DNA of 8,685 nt from Verrucomicrobiota bacterium. Lineage in GTDB: Bacteria; Verrucomicrobiota; Verrucomicrobiia; Limisphaerales; UBA9464. Positions within the stretch are counted from its first letter, which is position 1, and every line of letters begins with the position of its first letter. Positions 1 through 6,810 of this stretch are shown in pieces. The DNA is taken from contig CANHYD010000084.1 in NCBI GenBank assembly GCA_947464705.1, positions 1-8,685 of the forward strand. Reading direction: 5' to 3'. The notes below the pieces were generated by a model, which had not been told where the DNA came from, did not search any database, and was given only the letters and a program-made list of their open reading frames with translations. Both the position numbers and the translations under genes were made by a program.

Positions 1-1
1 C

Positions 2-1042
2 GACGAATCCGTGCCGCCCCCGGATCCGGCTCGGCTGGAGCGTCTGCTGGGGGGACAGGTACTGCAGGAGTTCCTGGCTCCTCCGGTGGCCCCGGCCGTC
101 CTGCGGATGCACATCCCCTTGCCCGATGGCGGGGCCACGTCGCTGGTCGGCATCCTGGGTGTGGAAGTGGAAGGCACCACCCTTCTGGAAGAGTTCGATC
201 AGTTGGATCGCAGCCTATGGCGTCAGGGATTGCTTACCCTGTTGCTTTCGGGTGGGGCCTTGGGCGTGGCCGTCACGATCGCCTTTTCACGCTTGGCGCG
301 GGCCAACCGAGCCTTGTTGGAGCGCAGTGAGCGCTTGGCCCGGGCCAACCGCGAGTTGATGGTGGCCACCAAGACCGGAGCCATGGGCGCGGTGGCTTCC
401 CATTTGGTCCACGGACTGCGCAATCCTTTGGCGGGCCTTCAGGCCTTTTTGGGGTCCATCGGAGAGCAGCCCATTCCCACCGAAGAGCGCGCCGAGGCCG
501 TGGCCACCTTGCGGCGTATGCGCACCCTCATCGACGGCGTGGTCCGTGTCTTGAAGGATTCGGGCGGCATCTCCCAGTTCGAGATCGATATGGCCGAACT
601 CCTGCCACGGGTCCTTCAGCGGGTGGACCCCGCCGCCCAAGCCCGCGGGGTTCGGACGGTGCTTCGCTGTGAACCCACACAGCGATTGCGCAATCGCGAG
701 GCCAACATCCTTTTGCTGGTGGTCGAGAATTTGGTCAGCAACGCGCTCGAGGCGGCCCCGGATCAATCGGAGGTGCTTATCACCTCGGGACAGGGACCGG
801 ACGGCGGATGGGTGGTGCGCGTGACCGATGCCGGAAAGGGGATTGCGCCTTCGGTGCGGGAGCACCTCTTCGAGCCGACGATGTCCACCAAGCCCGGGGG
901 CAGTGGCTTGGGCTTGGCCATCACCCGTCAGCTGGCCCTCAGTGTGGGTGGCGATGTGGTGCTGGAACGCTCCGGATCGGCCGGGTCGACCTTCGCAGTG
1001 CACCTGCCGCCCGAGCTTCCCGGTGAGGGTGAAGCCCGGTGA
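2..1042 (+). CDS. Sensor histidine kinase, membrane-bound (5' end outside window)
   Basis: This is the 3' part of a sensor histidine kinase. The frame is open to the left edge, so the start is probably outside; residue 1 below is the GTG at position 11. Residues 1-70 look like the end of an extracytoplasmic sensing domain. A membrane segment follows (about 72-92), then a charged helical linker (93-118) containing RLARANR twice. The H-box is HGLRNPL with the likely phospho-acceptor His134. The ATPase half has an N-box (ENLVSNALEA, N240/N244), a G1 box (DAGKGI, 273-278) and a G2 box (GGSGLGLAI, 296-304), so all key catalytic elements are present. It should sense an envelope or periplasmic signal and phosphorylate a response regulator. 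No regulator gene follows it; the partner may lie upstream of the window. The signal is unknown. Confidence 0.93.
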   Translation, partial: DESVPPPDPARLERLLGGQVLQEFLAPPVAPAVLRMHIPLPDGGATSLVGILGVEVEGTTLLEEFDQLDRSLWRQGLLTLLLSGGALGVAVTIAFSRLARANRALLERSERLARANRELMVATKTGAMGAVASHLVHGLRNPLAGLQAFLGSIGEQPIPTEERAEAVATLRRMRTLIDGVVRVLKDSGGISQFEIDMAELLPRVLQRVDPAAQARGVRTVLRCEPTQRLRNREANILLLVVENLVSNALEAAPDQSEVLITSGQGPDGGWVVRVTDAGKGIAPSVREHLFEPTMSTKPGGSGLGLAITRQLALSVGGDVVLERSGSAGSTFAVHLPPELPGEGEAR

Positions 1043-1091
1043 CGAGTCCTCCCACATTGCGCGACGGATCGCAGGCGCCTACAAATCCTCG

Positions 1092-3317
1092 GTGAGTTCC
1101 CGTGTCTTTCGCAATCCGGTGGGCCATGTCTTGGGGCGGCCCAATCGGTGGGATTCCCTCGTTGGTGCTCTCTGGATCCTGTTCGCGGTCATGGCGGGAG
1201 CGGGCACCGTACGAGCCCAGGGCAGCAATCTGACTTGGCACTGGTCCAACCCGACTCCCTTTGGCAATTCCATCACCGATCTGGCCTGGCGGACCAATCG
1301 ACTGTACTTGGCCGTGGGAGACCGTGGTGCACTCTGGGTCGCCGACAGCCTGCCGAATTGGCGACGGGCCAAGACCGGGACCACCGTCGCTTTGCGGGGA
1401 GCCACCTATTTGGGAGACCGTGCCATCGTGGTCGGTGAAGGGGGGGCTATTTTCTGGTCCGATGGCGAGGTGTTCGAAGCGGCCGTCACCGGCCGGACTC
1501 AATGGCTGGAAAGTGTGGCTGCGTCGGCCGACCGGGTGGTGGCGGTCGGCGATGGGGGAGTGGTGATGGTGAGCACCAATGGCATCGATTGGGCGGCCGC
1601 TTCTGTCGGCAAGACCAACAACCTGACCAGCGTGACCTATGCTTCGGGGCTCTTCGTGGCCGTGGGAGACGCGGCCTTTGTGGCCAGCAGTTCGGATGGA
1701 CTCCGTTGGACGGTTCGCAACACCGGCAAGACCGGATTCAATTGGTACCGCGTGGCTCCGGTTTCCTCAGGTGTCATGGCCGTGGGGGACGCCGGCAATT
1801 ACGTGATCAGCCGCACCGCGCAATTGCTGCAGTGGGATTCCGGTCGGATTTCCACCACCAATGCTCTCACCGCGGTTCTGGCTCTGGGCAATGAGCGGCT
1901 GGTGGGCGGAAGCGGCGAGTTGCGCTTCGGCGCCAGTTTGTTCGGGAATTGGGTCTGGTCGTCGGAAGCCAATCCCCTTCGGCCCAATCCAGCCCCGCTT
2001 TTGACCTACCAATGCCTCCTTTGGGATGGGCAACAAGTCGTGGCCGGGACGCGGGGTGGCCTGATTGTCACGGGCACCCGGTCCGCCACCTTCGTTGGTT
2101 TCAATTGGTCCTACACCGAGCCGACCGGCATCGCCTCCATCTGGGATTCGCTGGTGCTGAGCGTTCCGGGAACCAACGTCAGTGTTTCCTTCAATGGAGC
2201 GGTGCCCACCTTCACCACCAACACCCAGCCTCAGACTCTGAGGGTCACGGCCGGGGAGTGGGCGCAGTTCATGGACAGTCCGGACGGCAAGAACTGGAAC
2301 CGGGGACTCGCGCCGGCCAACGCCTCGGGCGTGAGCTATTTCGGGATCGGAGGGCGGCCCACGCTGGTGGTCGCGGCCGGTTCGGCGGGTTCGTTGGCGC
2401 TGAGCCGCACCGAGTACGCGCCGCTGGTGAGCACCCATACTGCGACCCTTGGAGCCCAGGTGGTTCGGGTGCTCATTACCAATCAGGTCAACACGCTGGG
2501 CATCGCCTGGGAATCGGTGGCCTCCGGTGTCACCACCGACCTTCGCGCGGTCTGCGCCAATTCCAACCTCTTCGTGGTTGCCGGTTCCGGTGGTGTCATT
2601 TTGACCAGTCCGGATTCCCGGTCGTGGACGCGTCGGACTTCCGGATCGACCGCCATCTTCAGCGGCGCCACTGCATGGCCGGGCGGGTTTGTGGTCTCCG
2701 GTCAGAACGGCGTCCTCGTGACCAGCACCAACGGCCTTTCCTGGACTTCTCGCGTCTCGGGCACCCCCCGCTGGCTGTGGCGAGTGCGCTGGCTGAGCGA
2801 CCGTCTGGTGGCGGTGGGCGATGGAGGCACCGTCTTGACCAGCACCAACGGGGTGGATTGGACGGCTCGGTCCACGCCGACGGCCACCTGGTGGAATGAT
2901 GTCTCTTGGCAGTCGGGCTGGTTTTGTCTGGTGGGAGATGGGGGTGTCGTGGCCGTGTCCCAGGATTTGTCGAACTGGGTAGAACTGCCCACCCTCACCT
3001 CACGCAACCTCTACACGGTTTGTGCGGCCGACGGTCAGTGGGTCGTGGCCGGGAACGGCGGGGCCATCCTGCGATCTCGGGCGACCGCATTCGATGCGCC
3101 GGTCCAGATCCTCAACTATCCCAAGACCCCGGAAGAGAACCTCTTTCTTTTCGGGGGGCAGATGGATCAGGCCTTCCGCCTGGAGCGCTCGACTGACCTG
3201 CTCAACTGGCAGGACGCCACCGATCTGGAAATCAGCGATCCCGAAGGGGTGCTCCTGCTGCTCGACCCCACCACCAACGCCCCGAATGGTCAGTTCTTCC
3301 GGGTGGTCCACCCGTGA
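1092..3317 (+). CDS. Secreted BNR/Ycf48-like beta-propeller repeat protein
   Basis: A probably exported protein of about 741 residues. From the GTG at 1092 it has a basic n-region, a hydrophobic core (about residues 22-36) and a likely signal peptidase site after VRA (residue 42). The body holds about 14 repeats of roughly 40-45 residues of the type 'AVGDGG.V..STNG..W', as in BNR/sialidase-type and photosystem II assembly factor Ycf48-type propellers. Clear copies are AVGDGGVVMVSTNGIDW and AVGDGGTVLTSTNGVDW. Fourteen blades would fit two seven-bladed propellers, with an irregular stretch near 2130-2340 between them; this is inference. The last 65 or so residues (FRLERSTDLLNW ... FFRVVHP) form a C-terminal module common in secreted proteins of Verrucomicrobiota. 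No catalytic residues are recognised; an adhesion or structural role is as likely as an enzyme. The start is uncertain: the frame stays open into the kinase gene, and GTG at 1029 or 1119 or TTG at 1131 are alternatives without strong ribosome binding sites. ATG at 1191 would cut the signal peptide. Confidence 0.85.
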   Translation: MSSRVFRNPVGHVLGRPNRWDSLVGALWILFAVMAGAGTVRAQGSNLTWHWSNPTPFGNSITDLAWRTNRLYLAVGDRGALWVADSLPNWRRAKTGTTVALRGATYLGDRAIVVGEGGAIFWSDGEVFEAAVTGRTQWLESVAASADRVVAVGDGGVVMVSTNGIDWAAASVGKTNNLTSVTYASGLFVAVGDAAFVASSSDGLRWTVRNTGKTGFNWYRVAPVSSGVMAVGDAGNYVISRTAQLLQWDSGRISTTNALTAVLALGNERLVGGSGELRFGASLFGNWVWSSEANPLRPNPAPLLTYQCLLWDGQQVVAGTRGGLIVTGTRSATFVGFNWSYTEPTGIASIWDSLVLSVPGTNVSVSFNGAVPTFTTNTQPQTLRVTAGEWAQFMDSPDGKNWNRGLAPANASGVSYFGIGGRPTLVVAAGSAGSLALSRTEYAPLVSTHTATLGAQVVRVLITNQVNTLGIAWESVASGVTTDLRAVCANSNLFVVAGSGGVILTSPDSRSWTRRTSGSTAIFSGATAWPGGFVVSGQNGVLVTSTNGLSWTSRVSGTPRWLWRVRWLSDRLVAVGDGGTVLTSTNGVDWTARSTPTATWWNDVSWQSGWFCLVGDGGVVAVSQDLSNWVELPTLTSRNLYTVCAADGQWVVAGNGGAILRSRATAFDAPVQILNYPKTPEENLFLFGGQMDQAFRLERSTDLLNWQDATDLEISDPEGVLLLLDPTTNAPNGQFFRVVHP

Positions 3318-3373
3318 CCTCCGCAGAGGCCCTGATTTGCGTCGGTCTGTCGAGGCACTCCGGGACACCGCGC

Positions 3374-3401
3374 TTGTCAGCCTTGACGGCTCGGGTATGT
3401 T
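3374..3401 (+). promoter_or_regulatory. Candidate sigma70-type promoter for the pseudopilin gene
   Basis: TTGTCA (3374-3379) and TATGTT (3396-3401) are separated by 16 nt and match the -35 and -10 consensus at 5/6 and 4/6 positions. They lie in the 98-bp gap before the pseudopilin ATG at 3416. Transcription would start only a few bases before the ATG, giving a very short leader; this fits the lack of a clear Shine-Dalgarno sequence there but also weakens the call. A second TTGACG at 3383 has no suitable -10 partner. Confidence 0.3.
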
Positions 3402-3415
3402 TCACAGAACGCTTC

Positions 3416-4321
3416 ATGAAAACCCCGGAAATATGCTGTCGTCGCGCGGTGGGCCGCCGTGGCTTCACCCTGATCGAACTCCTGGTGGTCATCGCCATCA
3501 TTGCCATTTTGGCCGGGATGCTCTTGCCGGCTCTGGCCAAGGCGAAGTCCAAGGCTCAGGGCATTGGTTGTATCAACAATGGCAAGCAACTCACCTTGGC
3601 CTGGCACTTGTACTCCACCGACTACAACGATGCCGTGGCCAACAATTACGGCGTCGCCGAGACCATTCAGGCCATCGACCAGAGGGTCTTCGACAACTGG
3701 GTCAATAACGTCATGACCTGGGGCGTCGGCGGTGGCACCGCCGAGCGCAGTGTCACCAATGATGCCTGGGTGGTGAATGGTGTCTTGGGTAAGTACACCG
3801 GTGGGGCCGTGGGCGTGTACAAGTGCCCGGCCGATATCTTCGTGTCGCCGGCCCAGCGCGGCAAGGGTTGGGCCCGTCGCAACCGGAGCATGGCCATGAA
3901 TTCCTTCTTCGGCCGCTTCAGCATTGGCGATGATCCGACCCGGGGCGGACGCAATTGGGCCTTCAGTGACCGGATCCAGTTCCTCAAGCAGTCCCAGGTT
4001 CCGTCGCCCGCCAAGACTTGGCTCACGCTCGATGAGCACCCGGACTCCATCAACGATGGCTACTTCGTGAACAACCCCGACGCCTCGTCCTGGCAGGATA
4101 TCCCGGCCTCCTATCACAACGGTGCTTGCGGCTTCTCCTTCGCCGACGGACATGCGGAGATCCGTCGTTGGCTCAGCGGCACCTCGAAGTATCAGGCCGT
4201 GAAGTTCTCCTACCCAGCGACCAAGACCTTCGATGCCCAGGGCCGCGTGGACTTCCAGTGGTACCGCGAGCGTACCGGCTACATTTTGGCCAACGGCAGC
4301 GTGCCGCAGTACGGCTACTGA
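3416..4321 (+). CDS. Pseudopilin-like protein with type IV prepilin leader and H-X9-DG motif
   Basis: A 301-residue protein with a class III (prepilin) signal. A basic 16-residue leader ends RRG, followed by FTLIELLVVIAIIAILAGML. Prepilin peptidase should cut after Gly16, leaving Phe as the methylated N-terminus, with Glu21 as the conserved Glu5 of the mature protein. The block CINNGKQLTLAWHLYSTDYND (from residue 52), KCPAD (136-140) and H-X9-DG (His234, Asp244-Gly245) place it in the large DUF1559/H-X9-DG pseudopilin-like family expanded in Planctomycetota and Verrucomicrobiota. Such proteins are thought to be minor pseudopilins or surface-exported proteins of a type II secretion or pilus-like machine; the individual role is unknown. 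ATG 3416 is chosen because it gives a normal prepilin leader; GTG 3314 would add 34 residues without prepilin character. The gene converges on the secretion ATPase gene on the other strand and has its own terminator. Confidence 0.9.
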   Translation: MKTPEICCRRAVGRRGFTLIELLVVIAIIAILAGMLLPALAKAKSKAQGIGCINNGKQLTLAWHLYSTDYNDAVANNYGVAETIQAIDQRVFDNWVNNVMTWGVGGGTAERSVTNDAWVVNGVLGKYTGGAVGVYKCPADIFVSPAQRGKGWARRNRSMAMNSFFGRFSIGDDPTRGGRNWAFSDRIQFLKQSQVPSPAKTWLTLDEHPDSINDGYFVNNPDASSWQDIPASYHNGACGFSFADGHAEIRRWLSGTSKYQAVKFSYPATKTFDAQGRVDFQWYRERTGYILANGSVPQYGY

Positions 4322-4340
4322 TTCGGAATACTTCCGTTGC

Positions 4341-4387
4341 ATCGGGGCATCCAGGGATTCTTTCCCGGGTGCCCCGATTGCTTTTCT
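4341..4387 (+). terminator. Rho-independent terminator after the pseudopilin gene
   Basis: A 12-bp stem with one G-T wobble forms between ATCGGGGCATCC (4341-4352) and GGGTGCCCCGAT (4367-4378). It is extended inward by GGGA/TCCC (4354-4357 with 4363-4366), with an A bulge and a 5-nt loop. The stem is followed by the T-rich TTTTCT (4382-4387). It starts 19 nt after the pseudopilin stop. On the minus strand the stem is not followed by a T tract, so it should act on plus-strand transcripts only. No convincing terminator was found for the minus-strand operon in the remaining convergent gap (4388-4466). Confidence 0.85.
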
Positions 4388-4466
4388 AGGCGGGGTGTTG
4401 TCGGCTCAGGTGGCCGCGGTCGAACGGCCGGAGAGGCGTTCTCGGGGCCCCCGGATCGGTGTGCTT

Positions 4467-5807
4467 TCAGAATCCTTCCATACCCACCACCCGCAGGATT
4501 TCTTCGAGGGTGGTTTCCCCTCGCAAGGCCCGTCGCAAGCCCGCCTGCCACAGGGTCTCCATGCCCTGAGCCTGGGCGATTTCTTGAAGCCGGCGCGTGG
4601 GGAGCTTCTGCAGCACGGCATCCCGCAGGGTTTCATCGACCGTCAGGGTCTCCATCACGGTGGCCCGACCGCTGAAGCCGGTGTGGTTGCAGGCCGGACA
4701 CCCTCCGCCTCGCCGGAACAGGCCTGTTTCCCGGATTTCTTCCGGCACGCAGGCCAATACGGAAGGATCTGGTTGATAGGCCTCGGAGCAGACGGGGCAG
4801 TTGCGTCGGATGAGCCGCATGCCCAGCACTCCTGTGATGGACGACGCCAGCAGGAAGGGCTCGATGCCCATGTTGATGAGGCGGGCAAAGACTCCCGTGG
4901 TGCTGCCTGAGTGGATGGTGCTAATGACCAGATGCCCGGTGAGCCCAGCCTGAACGGCAATCTGGGCTGTCTCCGGATCCCGGATCTCGCCGATCATGAT
5001 GACCTGGGGGTCTTGCCGCATGAGCGATCGCAGAGCCACCGGGTAGGTGTATTCGCGAGCCACGTTGCACTGGGATTGCGCGATGAGGGGCAGCGTGAAC
5101 TCCACCGGGTCTTCCACCGTGGCGATGCTAATGCTCGGGCCTGAGCGTTCAATCAGGTGGCAGAGCGAGGCGTAGATGACCGTCGTCTTGCCCGAGCCGG
5201 TGGGTCCGGTCATGAGCAGGAGGCCGCTGGGGCGAACCAAGAGGCCCTTGAGGGTTGCCAGAACGTTGGGTTCGAGACCGAGGGCCTCGAGGTTGAAGGC
5301 CCGGTTCGATGGATCGAAGATGCGGATGACCGTCTTCTCGCCCCGGATGGTCGGAAACGTGGAAATGCGCAGGACCACGTTGCCGGCCTCCGGGAAGGTG
5401 TTGGCGCGGCCTTCTTGGGGGAGTTGAGTCTCGTGGCCCATGAGGTTGGCCATGACCTTCAGGCGACCGGTGATCTTGGGCAGCAAATCGCTGGGGAGGT
5501 GGATGAGTTCATTGAGCACGCCACTGATCCGGACCCGAACGGCGATGCTCGATTCCCAAGGCTCGATGTGGATGTCGCTGGCCCCGGAGCGCACGGCATC
5601 GATGATCACGCAGTCCACCAACCGGACGACGTCGATCTCCTCGTCGGAGGGACAGGCTTGGAGAAAGCGGACGGTTTGGCTCATGGAAGGAGTGAAGTGG
5701 GCCCCGGTGGAAAAGCAAACGCTCATCGGAGCCCGCGGAGTTACTGGTAGTGATGGAGCCAGCACCGGGGCGGTGCTCGAGGAGGCAAGCCCGTCGCCTC
5801 CGTCCAT
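4467..5807 (-). CDS. GspE/PilB-family secretion ATPase, short form
   Basis: A hexameric AAA-type ATPase of the type II secretion/type IV pilus assembly family, 446 residues, expected at the cytoplasmic face of the inner membrane to power pseudopilus or pilus assembly. The N2 domain shows SGASDIHIEP (74-83) and later RISTFPTIRGEK. The C-terminal domain has Walker A GPTGSGKTT (201-209, Lys207), the Asp box VEDPVE (231-236), Walker B IMIGEIRDPET (270-280) and the His box GHLVISTIHS (291-300). A zinc-binding CPVC/CPAC pair (Cys337, 340, 370, 373) is typical of GspE and PilB. Full GspE/PilB proteins are usually about 500-570 residues; here the N1/MshEN-type domain is absent, replaced by about 50 residues rich in Ser, Ala and Pro. 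ATG 5807 is chosen for its Shine-Dalgarno GAGGA 7 nt upstream; the frame is open further upstream, but that part overlaps the preceding gene. It is the last gene of the exbB-exbD-tonB-zinc ribbon operon. Whether it is GspE or PilB cannot be decided. Confidence 0.92.
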   Translation of the reverse strand: MDGGDGLASSSTAPVLAPSLPVTPRAPMSVCFSTGAHFTPSMSQTVRFLQACPSDEEIDVVRLVDCVIIDAVRSGASDIHIEPWESSIAVRVRISGVLNELIHLPSDLLPKITGRLKVMANLMGHETQLPQEGRANTFPEAGNVVLRISTFPTIRGEKTVIRIFDPSNRAFNLEALGLEPNVLATLKGLLVRPSGLLLMTGPTGSGKTTVIYASLCHLIERSGPSISIATVEDPVEFTLPLIAQSQCNVAREYTYPVALRSLMRQDPQVIMIGEIRDPETAQIAVQAGLTGHLVISTIHSGSTTGVFARLINMGIEPFLLASSITGVLGMRLIRRNCPVCSEAYQPDPSVLACVPEEIRETGLFRRGGGCPACNHTGFSGRATVMETLTVDETLRDAVLQKLPTRRLQEIAQAQGMETLWQAGLRRALRGETTLEEILRVVGMEGF

Positions 5808-5814
5808 CAACACG

Positions 5815-5819
5815 TCCTC
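5815..5819 (-). promoter_or_regulatory. Shine-Dalgarno site of the secretion ATPase gene, overlapping the upstream stop codon
   Basis: On the minus strand, TGAGGA contains both the stop codon of the zinc ribbon gene (TGA, 5820-5818) and a strong ribosome binding core GAGGA, 7 nt before ATG 5807. This fixes the ATPase start and suggests translational coupling to the upstream gene. Confidence 0.7.
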
Positions 5820-6042
5820 AGAAACGCACGGCCTCGTTGGTCTTGCCGCATTGCGGGCAACGGGACCGTTCCACTTCAGCGTCGTCGGTATAGACCGAGC
5901 TGCAGCGCACGCAGCGGAACACCTGATCTTGAGACACATCCGAACCGATGCGTCGCCTGCGGAACTCGTCGCCCAAGGCAAAGAATCCCAAGGCCGCCAG
6001 GAGTAGCGCCACCCACAGGGCGATGACAGTTTCCGGGTGCAT
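5818..6042 (-). CDS. Small membrane-anchored zinc ribbon protein
   Basis: A 74-residue protein of unknown function. Residues 5-24 form one hydrophobic membrane helix, followed by the basic stretch RRRR (28-31). By the positive-inside rule the C-terminal part should face the cytoplasm. That part is a four-cysteine zinc ribbon: CVRC (Cys44, Cys47) and CPQC (Cys62, Cys65), 14 residues apart. The ATG lies 6 nt after the tonB-like stop, and the stop is 10 nt before the ATPase start, so it sits inside the operon and is very likely real despite its size. Its position next to a secretion ATPase suggests, as inference only, a membrane tether or assembly factor for it. No named family was recognised. 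Confidence 0.8.
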   Translation of the reverse strand: MHPETVIALWVALLLAALGFFALGDEFRRRRIGSDVSQDQVFRCVRCSSVYTDDAEVERSRCPQCGKTNEAVRF

Positions 6043-6048
6043 CGCCGT

Positions 6049-6810
6049 TCAGAGGGGGTTGCCCGGGCCCTTGGGGGGCGCGCCGGGGATCGGATGGACG
6101 CTCACGACGCCCCAGGTCAGCGGATCGACTTGCAGGGCATCGGGCCGCTTGGGCTGCGGCAGCGGCTGGAACCGCGCGTTCCGCACCGCTTCCAAGGTGG
6201 CGAGGTCAGCGGCTTTGGAACCGGATCCAACGGAGATGCGCGCCGTCAAGACCTCCCCCCAGGGGTTGACCACCAGCTCAATGTGGGTGGGTTGTGGCGA
6301 GTCGCTCTCGGTCCAGGGCGCGATCTTCAGGGGGCGCATCAGGCTGCGAGTGGTCAGTGCGCCCCGCACCTCGACCTGCGCCTCACCCCGTGTCATCCGC
6401 GCCATATCGCTTCGGGCTGGAGCTGCCACCGGAAGGGATGGGGGCCGGGATGGGGGAGTGGGGGTCGCCGGGGCTGGCCCCAGATTGGACCCGTTGGGAT
6501 CGGCCGGTAGGAACGAGGGCCGCGGTTCAGTCCGTCCCCACCCGTAGGCGACTGGTGGCAAGGCTCCCGCGGCATCGCCTGAAAATCCGCCAGCCTCCGG
6601 CAGTGCGAAACGGGTCGGCGACAGCACCAAGACGTCGGGGTTGTCCCGAAACTCGGGTGACCAGACCAGACCGAAGGAGTCGCCGTCGTCCAGGCTGGGG
6701 CCCGTTGGAAAACGGGCAACGAGCCAAAATCCACCCGCATGGAGCGCTGCCAGGAGGGCGGTGAGGCCGATCCACTGCCGGGAACTCCAACCGGGTGCGG
6801 GTGTGGTCAT
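6049..6810 (-). CDS. TonB-like energy transducer protein
   Basis: A 253-residue protein with TonB layout. There is a single N-terminal membrane helix (about 14-33) with a His (His24) in the setting LAALHAGG, comparable to the functional TM His20 of E. coli TonB. A periplasmic spacer follows, most Pro-rich at about 95-133 (PAPATPTPPSRPP). A C-terminal domain of TonB/TolA type (about 172-235) contains THIELVVNPWGEVLTARI and the helix ATLEAVRNARFQPLPQP. TonB proteins carry inner-membrane motor energy across the periplasm to outer-membrane receptors. The start overlaps the stop of the exbD-like gene by 4 nt (ATGA), implying translational coupling. The spacer lacks the long EP/KP repeats of enterobacterial TonB. 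No TonB-dependent receptor is encoded in the window, so the target is unknown and may not be a receptor at all. Confidence 0.82.
   Translation of the reverse strand: MTTPAPGWSSRQWIGLTALLAALHAGGFWLVARFPTGPSLDDGDSFGLVWSPEFRDNPDVLVLSPTRFALPEAGGFSGDAAGALPPVAYGWGRTEPRPSFLPADPNGSNLGPAPATPTPPSRPPSLPVAAPARSDMARMTRGEAQVEVRGALTTRSLMRPLKIAPWTESDSPQPTHIELVVNPWGEVLTARISVGSGSKAADLATLEAVRNARFQPLPQPKRPDALQVDPLTWGVVSVHPIPGAPPKGPGNPL

Noticed and set aside
287..1057. 256-residue open frame on the minus strand across the histidine kinase gene
   Set aside because: It is antisense to a well-supported kinase domain and its protein (rich in Gly, His, Arg, Gln) shows no domain. This is the usual GC-rich shadow.
828..1091. 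Upstream extension of the propeller gene frame inside the kinase gene
   Set aside because: The extra residues (many Trp, Cys, Arg, Pro) look like an out-of-frame translation, and a signal peptide appears only after about 1092.
1767..2438. 223-residue minus-strand frame within the propeller gene
   Set aside because: No recognisable motif; it is antisense to a clear repeat protein.
1949..2899. 316-residue plus-strand frame within the propeller gene
   Set aside because: It overlaps the repeat-coding frame; composition is rich in Arg, His and Gly with no domain.
3377..4342. 321-residue minus-strand frame across the pseudopilin gene
   Set aside because: It is antisense to a textbook prepilin leader and shows no motif of its own.
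4441..4454. GGGGCCCC palindrome as a terminator for the minus-strand operon
   Set aside because: No usable loop and no T tract on either side.
5157..5750. 197-residue plus-strand frame across the secretion ATPase gene
   Set aside because: The plus frame is antisense to the GspE N2 and Walker region; Asp/Gly/Arg-rich sequence of this kind is a common shadow there.
5808..5981. N-terminal extension of the ATPase frame (58 residues)
   Set aside because: It overlaps the zinc ribbon gene, has a Cys/Arg/Ala-rich out-of-frame look, and a strong ribosome binding site supports ATG 5807.
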